From Actinobaculum sp. 313 (lineage in GTDB: Bacteria > Actinomycetota > Actinomycetes > Actinomycetales > Actinomycetaceae): 64,000 nucleotides of DNA. Below the pieces are notes generated by a model, which saw only the letters and a list, made by a program, of their open reading frames with translations, was not told where the DNA came from and searched no databases. The stretch lies in assembly GCF_003073475.1 (NCBI RefSeq), contig NZ_CP029033.1, positions 62,001-126,000 on the forward strand. The letters run 5' to 3'. A program made the position numbers and the translations under genes. Position 1 is the stretch's first letter; every line of letters begins with the position of its first letter. Shown in pieces: positions 53,520 to 63,712 of the stretch.

Positions 53520-54175
53520 TTGGGTCGCAACGACGGTCAGCGAGGTGGACGCCCACGACCGCTGCGGGTGTTGGCTTTTGCTGCGGGACTTGCGCTACCA
53601 ATTGGCGGGTGTTCCACGGAGCCTCCGCGGCCAATCGCCACGGCGCAGGGGCAGGCATGTCAGCCACAGATCGAAACTGGCGTGGGAGATGCGGAGGTGT
53701 GGGTCAAATCAGTCGGCGCCTATTCCCCCTGTTATGCGACCTTTTCGCTGACCAGTGGAAATCACTTGAGAGTTGGAGCGGAAGGTGCGCATGGACTGCG
53801 GTTATCGCTCGCTGAGCTTTCCGAACCGGGCGAGGCCGTCAGCACGCTATACGGAAGCGGCGATATTGACTACTTAACAATGGCTTCGGACGGCGAGTGG
53901 ACGGTGGATATTGAACCGCTTTCGACGGCGCCGTCTTGGAACGGTGAAACACTGACCGGTGAAGGCGTGGCAGTGTATCGCTTGGCGGAGGGGCAGAGAT
54001 CCCACGGGCCGTGCGGTTAGAGGGCGCGGGTGTCGACGTGGCAGCGGTAACGGTAGATGCGCCGGATGAACCGATTGTTCTAGCCCAAGGCGGTTCAAGT
54101 GTCGACCTGCCGGATGGGCTACTGATGATCCTTGTTAATGGTGACGGGAGCTGGACAATCGCCCCGGCTGACTGA
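53520..54175 (+). CDS. Lipoprotein, one frameshift
   Basis: The start is uncertain: TTG 53520 puts a signal peptide and the lipobox IGGCST in the right place (RPLRVLAFAAGLALPIGGCST), but no good ribosome site is visible. The mature part is acidic and beta-rich (YSPCYATFSLTSGNHLRVGAEG ... SGDIDYLTMASDGEWTVDIEPL). The frame ends at 54020, while another frame carries on (RAVRLEGAGVDVAAVTVDAPDE ... LVNGDGSWTIAPAD) to 54175. Adding one G at 53990-53993 joins them into about 218 residues. Family not recognised. Confidence 0.6.
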
Positions 54176-54284
54176 TGCGATCACTCGTGCTAACTGGTGC
54201 TGCGTGCATACCTTGCGGCGGAGAACCTGGAAGTTAGGTAGCGCGCCGAGAATCACCGCGTCAGCGGAACTGTTTAGATGCCAC

Positions 54285-54326
54285 CCGCGGGCCGCTGCAG
54301 CGACGAGTTGCGCCAGTGGCCCGCGG
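54285..54326. terminator. Hairpin between convergent genes
   Basis: CCGCGGGCC (54285-54293) and GGCCCGCGG (54318-54326) form a 9-bp stem between the converging lipoprotein and DUF418-type genes. It probably works in both directions; no T-tract is present. Confidence 0.5.
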
Positions 54327-54376
54327 AGTGTGCGAGTGCTATTGGTCTGGTACCTTCACTAGGCGTTTCACCAATG

Positions 54377-55906
54377 CTACCTTGCTGAACCGGCAAGTGC
54401 CTCGGCGTCGTCACCGTTGGAGGTACGGGCCGTGAGCATGGAGACCTTCCATGTCACCCACTCCAGTGGGCCGCGCTGGAAGATAACCTTCCAGAGGCTA
54501 CAACCAACGATCACTGCGGCGCTCAAGATTAGGAAAGGATGCCAGGATGCGCTCCCGGACCAGTCCGGTTCGATGGCGATCGCAACGACATGCGCCGAGT
54601 AGGCAGTGAGCGACATCGAGCCGACGGCGGCCAGCGGGAAGAGAAGCGTGCGAGACAATCCACCGATGAGGAGGCATAGTCCGATGACCGCAAGGGCGAA
54701 GCCGCCCGAACCGAGAGCTTCAAAGATGGTGGAGGTATGCGGCTCAGCGGTGACAAGATCGCCGAGAGAGGGGAACTCAACGGGTTGCCACGTCAACGCT
54801 TTGTCGAAACCGTTTGGGAGGATGGAGGCATTGCCGTTTCCAAGTGTCAGATCGCCAAGATCGCCCAACTGGGAGAGCTGATCGGGGGTAAGGGATTTAA
54901 TCGGCGGGGGGCTTCCCGGCAGCTTACCGCCCGAGAGTCCATTGGGTAGTACACCGTTGGCTGCCTGTTGTGCACGATCAACTATCGTGTTGCCGAGGAT
55001 CCAACTGGCACCGTAACCGACTGCCATCAGTGCTGCGCCGACGGCGAGAAAAAGGCCGTGGACTTTGCGCCGGGTAATGTCCAGTCTGCCGACTCCCATT
55101 CCCGCGAGGATGAAGGCCATGAACACAAGGCCCGGGTAGATTCCCGTAACGAAGACTTCGACGACGAAAGCGTTTGACCCTGATCCGTATAAGCTCAGGG
55201 ATGCGAACAACCAGTTCAGGGTTGTGTGGGCCAGTGGGCCAAGGATGGCAAGTATGCCGGCGGTAACAAAAAGTCGTTTGGCCGACCATCCGGTGAATGG
55301 TAGCGCGCAGATGAACCATGCCGCGTAGAAGGAAAGAATCAGGGCGATCGACGTTCCTAGCAAGCTGAGGATCCCAGTGACGACGAGGAGCGCGGTTGCG
55401 CGGCCGAAGATCCGTAACCGCGCTACACGCATACGCTCGCCGGTGTATGGGATGTTGCGACCCGTGAGGATTGCCAGTGATATTCCCGCTAAGACTGCGA
55501 AAAGAATGGACGAGCGCCCAACTGGGAGGTCCGACACTATGTGTTGGATGGTGCCCGGTTCGCCGAGCCGCGGTGCCGTATGGGCATAGAACATGCCGAG
55601 TATGGCGAGAGCGCGGGCGATGTCCAGCCCTCCGATGCGCCCCGAGTAGCGCGTGCCGCTCGAGAGAGGTTGCGGGCGTGCGTGGGCTGTGCGATGTGCG
55701 TGTTCAAGGTCGCCGGTGCTCGACCCTGTTGATATGCGCGTGGGTGGCATAGGTGCGGGTTGCGAGTCGGTTCGTGTTGTTGCGACGGCTGTTGTGGGTG
55801 TCGCGGCTGGAGCCTGCGCCGAACTCGATGCGGGACGCGGCTTGTCAGTGATTGAAGTGTGGCCCTCTTTCCCATGCGTTGGGGATGCCGTGGCATTGTC
55901 CACCAT
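54377..55906 (-). CDS. DUF418/heparan-acetyltransferase-like membrane protein 1
   Basis: 509 residues from ATG 55906 behind GCAAGGAGTATCT. A 90-residue Thr/Pro/Ala-rich cytoplasmic N-terminus precedes the first helix with GRIGGLDIARALAILGMFYAHT, the signature of DUF418/DUF1624-type acyltransferase-like membrane proteins. About ten helices follow, with LFAVLAGISLAILTG, GVGRLDITRRKVHG and the C-terminal LFPLAAVGSMSLTAYSAHV. A soluble insertion of about 80 residues lies outside the membrane in the second half. Function unknown; membrane acyl transfer is a guess from the fold. It has a paralogue directly upstream. Confidence 0.85.
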   Translation of the reverse strand: MVDNATASPTHGKEGHTSITDKPRPASSSAQAPAATPTTAVATTRTDSQPAPMPPTRISTGSSTGDLEHAHRTAHARPQPLSSGTRYSGRIGGLDIARALAILGMFYAHTAPRLGEPGTIQHIVSDLPVGRSSILFAVLAGISLAILTGRNIPYTGERMRVARLRIFGRATALLVVTGILSLLGTSIALILSFYAAWFICALPFTGWSAKRLFVTAGILAILGPLAHTTLNWLFASLSLYGSGSNAFVVEVFVTGIYPGLVFMAFILAGMGVGRLDITRRKVHGLFLAVGAALMAVGYGASWILGNTIVDRAQQAANGVLPNGLSGGKLPGSPPPIKSLTPDQLSQLGDLGDLTLGNGNASILPNGFDKALTWQPVEFPSLGDLVTAEPHTSTIFEALGSGGFALAVIGLCLLIGGLSRTLLFPLAAVGSMSLTAYSAHVVAIAIEPDWSGSASWHPFLILSAAVIVGCSLWKVIFQRGPLEWVTWKVSMLTARTSNGDDAEALAGSAR

Positions 55907-55979
55907 AGATACTCCTTGCTTACCGGAAAACTAGTCGTATCTGGAAGCATAGCAGTATAAGTGGGGAGTTGCCGTTAAC

Positions 55980-57487
55980 TCACTGTGTATTTGCTGGAGG
56001 AGGAGTTTGTTGGTCCTCGGCTCGGCGCAGCAGTGGAGTGCTGGCGGAGCCCGCGAGTATATCGGCGTCGTCGAGGCCGGGTGTACGTGCCGTGAGTACC
56101 GAAACCTTCCAGGTGAGCCACTCGAGTGGACCGCGCTGGAAGAAGAGCTTCCACAGACTGCAGAGGATGAGAGCACCGATGCACAGTATCAGGAGTGGTG
56201 TCCACGAGGTCATGTAGCCCCATTCAGGCTTGATGCCCAGCGCGATGACGTGGCCCGAGTAGGCGGTCAGCGACATGGAACCGACGGCGGCCAGCGGGAA
56301 GAGCGCGGTGCGGGCAAGTCGGCCAAGCAGTAAACAGACGCCGAGGATCACTACCGCGAAGCCGCCTGAACCGACCGTTTCAAACACGGTCGCAGTATGT
56401 GGTTCTGCAACCACGAATTCCGCCGCGGAAGGAAACGGTATGGACTGCCAATGCAGGGGCTGGTAGTCGGAGCCGAGCAGTGGGAAGTCGGCGTCGTCGA
56501 AGCTCCAGTTCCCGACGTCGAGGTCGTCAAAACTGAAGTTCTTGAAATCGAAGTCGGTAAAGTCTCTGCCGAAAAGCGTGCCCTCACCTTCGGGTGCGTC
56601 GATACCCCATGGTGAGGAGGACTCGTCCACCAGGGCGTTGGTGAGGATCCAGCTGCCCCATAGCCCACTGCCATGAGGAGGCAACCGACGCCAATGAGGA
56701 TGCCGTGCAACCGCCGACGTGTGATGTCGAGCCGTCCAATTCCCATTCCGGCGAGAATAAAAGCCATGTAGGTAAGGCCGGGATACAAGCCGGTAATAAA
56801 GACCTCGATGGTGAAGTAGTTCGAGTCGTAACCGAATAGGTTGAGGGACTGGAGAAGCCAGTTGACTACTGTACCTAGTGGCGGGCCTGCTAGCGCAACT
56901 ACTCCTGCGGCGATGAAGAGCCGTTTGGCCGACCAGCGACTGAATGGCAGTGAACACACGAACCACGCCGCGTAGAAGGACAAGATTAATGCGATCGAGG
57001 TTCCCAGCAGGCTCAGGATGCCTGTGATAAGAAGCAGTGCGCAGGCGCGGCCGAAAATCCGCAGGCGTGCGGTGCGCATGCGTTCGCCCGTGTAGGGAAC
57101 ATTGCGACCGGTGAGAATTGCCAGAGAGATACCCGCAAGCAGGGCGAAGAGGATGGATGAGCGCCCGTGCGGGATCGCGGCGATGACATTAACAAGAGTG
57201 TTGCCGCTGTCTACGAGAGGTGCCGTGTGGGCGTAATACATTCCAAGGATGGCCAGAGCGCGGGCGATATCCAGTCCGCCGATGCGGCCGGTATAGCGTT
57301 GCACCGCTGTTCCGAGGCTGTTTGCGGTGGGTGGACCGGGCGTGGGTGTTGGTATGGTGGGTTGGCCCGGCGGGGGCGTGGGTGTTGCCGTTGTGCTGTC
57401 GACAGTGACAGCGGAAGATGCAGCGGTGTCAACAGAGCCGCGGCTAGTATCTTCGCCGGGATGACGAGGACTTTCCGTGTGTGACAT
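55980..57487 (-). CDS. DUF418/heparan-acetyltransferase-like membrane protein 2, one frameshift
   Basis: ATG 57487. The first frame covers the cytoplasmic tail and six to seven helices (GRIGGLDIARALAILGMYYAHT ... LLMAVGYGA) and then runs into unlike sequence; a second frame continues with WILTNALVDES ... LFPLAAVGSMSLTAYSGHV to 55980. Adding one G to the coding run at 56656-56659 restores the sequence VGYGGSWIL, as in the neighbour's VGYGASWIL. The soluble insertion is rich in Phe/Asp (FTDFDFKNFSFDDLDVGNWSFDD), unlike that of its neighbour. Tandem duplication of the downstream gene. Confidence 0.82.
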
Positions 57488-57682
57488 GGGGCTTACCTTA
57501 CTGAGAAAGTAGTCATTGAGGCTAGGGTAGCAGAGGGGTGGATAGGATTGTAATATGCATCGTGTTGATGAGACCGTATAGTTCGGGCAGTCGGCTGCCG
57601 GGCCGCGAGTTTCTTGCCACGCATGCTCGGATGGTCGCGCGGCCCGCGTTGTGGGTGGGTAGGCCGCACCTGCTCAGGGTGA

Positions 57683-58744
<1,062 letters not shown>

Positions 58745-58782
58745 CACTACCGCGTAGGAGTGTAACATTGCGTCGGACTGAT

Positions 58783-58832
58783 GGCGCTGCGTGCAGACTC
58801 GTTACTGCGAGTCCTCTCTCCGCAGCGTCGCC
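58783..58832 (+). terminator. Nested hairpin after nrdF
   Basis: GGCGCTGCG pairs with CGCAGCGTCGCC (one bulge) around an inner GACTCG/CGAGTC stem, 40 bases after the nrdF stop. No T-tract. Confidence 0.6.
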
Positions 58833-59303
58833 GAGGTAGGTCATCGATAGGTACAAAATGGCATGGCGGGCGCTGCGTCTCCGTGGCGTTGCCGCCGACA
58901 TTTCTTCACCTGCGACCACTAACAAGGTGACGGGTGGGGTTCGGTTGTTTGTAGGAACTCCCGTGTTTCCGGAAACTCAGGCATTCACGGGGTTTCCGTT
59001 GTTTGTGCTGGCTCCCCAACAAAGTGACGGGACAGAGAATCATGCCGCAACCGTCCAGCCAATAACCCATCATCCCAAGAATCCAGGCTCCTCAATGAAG
59101 TAACGGGTTCTGGTCGTTGTTGTTCGCGCTATGCCGAACGCGGGCGTTCTGGTCAAGAAGTGGAGGGCCTGGCGAGAAGTGGAGGATATTTCGCGAAGTT
59201 TCTCGAAACAACCTCCACTTCTTGGGTGGGTGGACTCGGGGTGCGTTGCTGTTACGCATCGGGCGACGACGCCGCAAGTTCCATTGACGGAGGAGGGCTC
59301 TGG
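58833..59303. other. Intergenic region with a three-copy AAGTGGAGG motif
   Basis: No gene is supported. AGAAGTGGAGG occurs at 59156 and 59175 in direct orientation and as its complement at 59212-59222, so an 11-bp hairpin can form with either. The palindrome GTTTCCGGAAAC lies near 58968. Confidence 0.5.
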
Positions 59304-59780
59304 TCACGCAATCCCCACGGCCAGAATCAGCCAGACCGCTGCAATGATATAGAACAGCGCGTACAGCCGGTGCAGTGGCAGATTGAGTTGGGCGTAGCGT
59401 GCTTCCTGTTCGCCGGAGAGCTCCTTTCCAGAGGCGAAGTCTTCTTCGATTTTGCCGAAGCCGCTCCAGGAGTGGATGAGTAGAAGCAGTGGCAGGGGGA
59501 GTAGCAGGGCGATCTGTGGCGCTAGGGGTTGTGAGCGAGCATTGAGAATGAGTGAGAAGATGGCAAGGAGGGGCTGGAGTAGCATCCATGCGCCATAGCG
59601 TTGCTTGAGATGGCTCGCCACGCGGAAAGGCGTGTAGTATTCCTGGGCGGTTCGTGCACGTCCGCTGCCTGTCATGTGGGTAAACCAGCCACCTAAGGTG
59701 ACGCAATACGATACAAGGAATCCGGCGATCATCGCCGTGGTGAGGGTGGCTATGGCCAAAACGGTTGAAGCGTGCGTCAT
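59304..59780 (-). CDS. Uncharacterised four-helix membrane protein
   Basis: 158 residues from ATG 59780; the frame is open further upstream, but that part is Arg/His-rich and unlike protein. Four hydrophobic segments are visible (STVLAIATLTTAMIAGFLVSYCVTL, GAWMLLQPLLAIFSLIL, APQIALLLPLPLLLLIH, LYALFYIIAAVWLILAV). The loop KIEEDFASGKELSGEQEARYAQLN faces one side. Overall layout recalls DUF1772-type proteins, but this is not secure. Confidence 0.6.
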   Translation of the reverse strand: MTHASTVLAIATLTTAMIAGFLVSYCVTLGGWFTHMTGSGRARTAQEYYTPFRVASHLKQRYGAWMLLQPLLAIFSLILNARSQPLAPQIALLLPLPLLLLIHSWSGFGKIEEDFASGKELSGEQEARYAQLNLPLHRLYALFYIIAAVWLILAVGIA

Positions 59781-60182
59781 ATCCCCACGGTAATGCCTCG
59801 CTGTCGGGGTGGCAATAGTTGGTGATGGCAGACGGTGACGTGGATGAGGCCTTGGATGGTCTTGACGCAGCGCGGAGCGTTGAATGACCCGGTGAGAGCG
59901 TTGAATCACCTGTGCAAGCGCGTTTACGTATATGTATGCCGTGAATCGACGGCGTATCCAGAGCGCGCAAGACTCATTCCAGGCTTTGCAGCCGAGCTGT
60001 CCAGCGCCGACTTTCCACGAACCGGCAAGAGTCGGTACACGTTTTGCAACCTACCGGTCCAGACCGGCTGCGAGCTAGCAAGAGAAGGCTGGGTGATCCG
60101 CATGTGATCAACGGCGGCGTTGTATAGGCACGCACTCGCGAGAGTTATAGGCGTCTCTACGTTCCGAGGTGAGGCTACATCT

Positions 60183-60824
60183 CTACTTCGCCAGGCCGGG
60201 AAGCAGAGCCGCGGCACCTTCCATGATCATGCCAACCGCAATACCGGCGAGGATCATGCCCATGAGCCGGGTCATGATTGTGCGTAGGGTTTTGCCCATG
60301 TGGTGTCCGATTGATGGCGCGAACCAGAGCACAGCGAACAGCAGTGCAATAGCCAGCAGTGCCGCAATGCTGACAGTGACGTAGCCACTGGCGTTATGAG
60401 CATGCCCTGTGAATACGATGATGGTGGTAATGGTGCCTGGACCCACGAGAATTGGGAAAGTGAGCGGATAGAAAGCGACATCGCCCTGGGCCGCCTGGTC
60501 GGACTGCTGCGCCTGTTCGTCAGCAGTTCCCGAATGGACGGCGCTTCCACCGTTGAGCATCCCGAGGGCGATAATGAGTAGCACGATACCACCGGCCACG
60601 CGGAAGTCGTTGACGCTTACGCCGAAGAAGTCGAGTACGGCGGCGCCGCTGGCGATAAGAACCCCACACATGACAATGCAGCTGATAGTGACACGCACAA
60701 CGGTTCGACGTTGGCGCTGGAGGCTGTAGTCGTTTGTGAGGGAGAGGAACATTGGCAGTGCAACGAACGGATTCATAATCGCGAAGAGGCCTGCAAAGGC
60801 CTTGACCAGCAGCGCGGTGTCCAT
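60183..60824 (-). CDS. MarC-family integral membrane protein
   Basis: 213 residues from ATG 60824; the frame extends far upstream through the tandem-repeat spacer, but family proteins begin here (LLVKAFAGLFAIMNPFVALPMFLSLTNDYS). Six membrane helices and the MarC motifs NPFVALP and PLTFPILVGPGTIT are present. The family's transport role is unproven despite the historical link to multiple antibiotic resistance. Confidence 0.9.
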   Translation of the reverse strand: MDTALLVKAFAGLFAIMNPFVALPMFLSLTNDYSLQRQRRTVVRVTISCIVMCGVLIASGAAVLDFFGVSVNDFRVAGGIVLLIIALGMLNGGSAVHSGTADEQAQQSDQAAQGDVAFYPLTFPILVGPGTITTIIVFTGHAHNASGYVTVSIAALLAIALLFAVLWFAPSIGHHMGKTLRTIMTRLMGMILAGIAVGMIMEGAAALLPGLAK

Positions 60825-60934
60825 GGCTCCATCTTCTCGCAGGTCAGCGGCGCGATATATCAACTGTTGACCGGCGTGGCGTTGTGCTGTAGGCGGGCGG
60901 TACCTCGTCGAGATGGTCGAGCCCCGGCTCAAGA

Positions 60935-61054
60935 TGTCCAAATCCCGTCCAAACGATGATGGTGCCGTTGTGCCCATGCTAAGAATCCGCGAGACTCCGC
61001 CAACTCTTGAATTGAATTGTTCCAGTCTGGTTTCGTTTGGACGGGATTTGGACA
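60935..61054. repeat. 120-bp element with perfect 22-bp terminal inverted repeats
   Basis: The 22 bases at 60935-60956 are the exact reverse complement of 61033-61054, starting TGTCCAAATCCCGTCC. The 76-bp interior has no gene. It lies upstream of the MarC start and could be a MITE-like mobile remnant, a large operator or a recombination site. Confidence 0.75.
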
Positions 61055-61149
61055 GATGACGCATGGGTGGCGGGACCGTAGGCCGTGATCGGCGCTGCGC
61101 CAGAGGCCCGGAGGCCATGGCGGGGCGCGATGGTGGTCTCGCCCAACGG

Positions 61150-61440
61150 CGGCTCGGACGTGGTGGCGGCCCGGGTGCGATGATGACCTTGCCCGAGGGT
61201 GGCGTCGCCCCATGGTAGCCCGGACACGATGGCGGCCTGGATGCGATGATGACCTTGCCCGAGGGTGGCATCGCCTTGATCGCGCTCCGGGTGTGATGGC
61301 GGCCCGGGTGTGATGATGAACTCGCCCAATGGTGGCATCGCCCCATGGTAGCCCGGACACGATGGCGGCCCGGGTGCGATGATGACCTTGCCCAATGACG
61401 ACTTCGCCCCGATGATGACCGCGCCCCAATGGCCGCGCTC
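61150..61440. repeat. Four tandem copies of a 66/67-bp repeat
   Basis: The marker GCGATGATGACC or a one- or two-base variant occurs at 61177, 61243, 61310 and 61376, with GCCCGAGGGTGGC- and CATGGTAGCCCGGACACGATGGCGGCC-like stretches between. The period of 66 keeps both strands open in several frames, which explains long spurious reading frames here. No ribosome site or domain supports translation. Confidence 0.75.
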
Positions 61441-61572
61441 GGTAGTATGGGAGGGCCCGGCCTCCGAGTCATTGGTCGTGCCGGATGCGGTGCGGTCGGC
61501 TTCGCTGGGACTGCACCCATCTTCGGATGCGCAACACGTGTGGCGCGTCGGTCCGGATCCGGAAGGTGAGTT

Positions 61573-62636
61573 ATGAGCACTGCGCAACAACGGCGATACA
61601 TATCGCGACTACGGCTGGTGGCCCAGCGTCTTGTCGGTCCACCGTGGCCCTCGGTGACGCAGGCGGCGTACGACATGATGTGCCTGCAGGGCCAGGACTG
61701 GCCGGGCGTGCAGTTGTCATTGGCACTTCGCACGCGCGCACGTTCTTTGTCCGAAGTGCGGGAGGCGTTCAACTCGGGTCGGCTCGTCCGTACCTGGCCG
61801 CAGCGCGGCACCCTGCACGTTCTCTCCGCCGCCGACGTCGCCTGGTATCTCCCCTTACAGCGCAACGCAAGTTGGCGGGGGAAGAAGCGCGTCGCCAACA
61901 GTGGGGAGTATCGGCAGCGGATATCGATGCGGTTCGCGACATCACGGTGCAGGCACTGCGCACCGTCAATCCGCGCATGACGCGGACAGAACTGGAGGCC
62001 CTCTGGGAGGAGCATCACCTGCTGCATGATCGGAATCACCGTTACTATTTCCTGCATCGCCTTTGTGTGGAGGGCACATTGGTGTTCGGCCCAATGGATG
62101 AGTCCGGCGTGCATCTCTTCGTTCTGACTGAGGACTGGATTCGAGAGTCCCGCCAGGTCGACCGCGACGACGCCGTCGTCGAACTTGTGTCGCGCTATCT
62201 ACGGTCGCATGGTCCGGCATCACGCCGTGACTTGAATTGGTGGTGTGGCCTGCCGTTGCGTGATATCGATGCCGCGATTGAGGAATGCGCTGCACAGTTG
62301 ACATCTTTCCATGTGGATGGGCAGTGCTTCTGGGTTGACAACTCGGTGCTGGAGCGGGCGGATTCCACGGCGGTGGCGCGTTCTGTGCTGGCATTGCCGG
62401 GATTTGATGAATTGATCCTCGGTTATGCGTCTCGTTATATGACGGTGCCGGAGCGATTCGACGGGATTCTGGTGCCGGGTAATCACGGGGTCTTCCGGTC
62501 CTCGATTATTTCCGGTGGAACGGCAGTCGGATATTGGCGGCGGAGCGCGAAGAGACTGCGGGCGGAGTTCTTCGGCTCGGTGACGCCCTCGCTTGAACGG
62601 CGAGTGGAGCACGTGCTTGCTCGGTTGCCGAAGTAG
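61573..62636 (+). CDS. Winged-helix DNA-binding protein, YcaQ/AlkZ-like, one frameshift
   Basis: ATG 61573. The first frame encodes the conserved start of the family (LVAQRLVGP ... MMCLQGQDWPGVQLSLALRTR ... RTWPQRGTLHVLSAADVAWYL) and leaves it after about 95 residues. A second frame continues with LTAQRKLAGEEARRQQWGVSAADIDAVRDITVQALR to LPGFDELILGY, YMTVPERFDGILVPGNHGVFRSSIISGG and the end at 62636. Adding one C at 61851-61854 joins them into about 354 residues. Members related to AlkZ/YcaQ are DNA glycosylases that unhook crosslinks; others are uncharacterised. Confidence 0.82.
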
Positions 62637-62998
62637 ACCGCGTTCCCCTCGCCTGCGTTCTCGCGGGACGTGCTGGTAGCTTGTCGCCCCGGTGTGAGTT
62701 CTCCGTGCCATGCCGCACACGCTTGCCACGCGGGCCACTCTGTTGCGGCCTGGCGTTTCTTGGTCGTCGTGCGTGGCTTTCCGACCGATTACGGAAAGCC
62801 GCGTGCCATTCGCCGACACGTGCGTGTGTCATTCGCCGGTCCGCGCCCTGCGGGGCCACTCGCGCAGTTGGCTGATCGGGTTCCCGGCGCATTTGCCAAC
62901 GCGTTTGCGGCAGCCGCGCTCGGCTAGCTCACAACCGTCCGGGGATGCTCGCCAGGGTGCGTGCTCCGGGTCGAGATCTTGGCCCGTAGGATAGACGT
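62637..62998. other. Intergenic region
   Basis: GC-rich, with open frames on both strands but no ribosome site or domain. Nothing else recognised. Confidence 0.4.
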
Positions 62999-63667
62999 AT
63001 GACGGATCCTGATACACGCGTCGGCATTGACCTGCGTACTCGTCTTGATGCAGCGCCGCAGATTCTCGTGGTGTGCACCGGGAACATTTGCCGGTCACCA
63101 ATGGGTGAGGTAGTGCTCGGTGAGCGTTTGCGCGAGGCTGGGCTTGACTATACGGTATCGAGCAGCGGCGTCTCGGATGAAGAGCATGGCAACCCGATTT
63201 ATCCTCCGGCTGCTCAGGTGCTGCGTGCGTCCGGCTACCCGGTGCCGCACCGCCGCGCACATCGCGCCACAACCACCGAGTTGCGAGGCTCGGGGCTGAT
63301 CCTAGCGATGACCGTGGGCCATGCGCGCTCTTTGCGGCGCATGTGTGAGAGTGTTGGCATTGAACTGGAACGCCTTCACCTGTGGCGGGAATTCGATGGC
63401 AGCGGTTTGCAGGTTGCGCCACGTGGGTGCTTCGGACCGGGTGGTGCGCTGGAGGAGCGAGTATCCGGCCAGCCGGGGGATCGGGGCCGGTCAGCGCGCA
63501 GCGGCGCCTCTCGCGGTGCAGCAGGATCCAGGGGCTACTCGGATTTCTATTCCTCGGATGGTCGATGGGATGTGCCTGATCCATGGTTCAGTGGGGACTT
63601 CGATGCCACGCTCGCGGTGGTGGAAAAGGGAGCTGCGGGGATCGTCGCAGCATTGCTTGGCAAGTAG
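62999..63667 (+). CDS. Low-molecular-weight protein-tyrosine phosphatase
   Basis: 222 residues from ATG 62999. The catalytic P-loop VCTGNICRSP (Cys and Arg of CX5R) is at about 23-32, and the acid-loop DVPDPWFSGD is near the C-terminus, as in the arsenate reductase-like LMW-PTP family. Usual length is about 160; the excess is a Gly/Arg/Ser-rich insertion of roughly 50 residues just before the DPW loop (about 140-190). The insertion may be a disordered tether. Confidence 0.92.
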   Translation: MTDPDTRVGIDLRTRLDAAPQILVVCTGNICRSPMGEVVLGERLREAGLDYTVSSSGVSDEEHGNPIYPPAAQVLRASGYPVPHRRAHRATTTELRGSGLILAMTVGHARSLRRMCESVGIELERLHLWREFDGSGLQVAPRGCFGPGGALEERVSGQPGDRGRSARSGASRGAAGSRGYSDFYSSDGRWDVPDPWFSGDFDATLAVVEKGAAGIVAALLGK

Positions 63668-63712
63668 GAGCGGCGTGCCGGTGCGGGGAGGCTGCATCCG
63701 TCAAGGGCCTGG

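Noticed and set aside
61080-61450. Possible CRISPR array in the repeat-rich spacer
   Set aside because: The units are contiguous 66/67-bp tandem repeats without unique spacers, and no cas genes are nearby.
60825-62114. A 430-residue N-terminal extension of the MarC frame on the minus strand
   Set aside because: It runs through the tandem repeat and the inverted repeat and antisense to the YcaQ-like gene; MarC proteins begin at the Met encoded at 60824.
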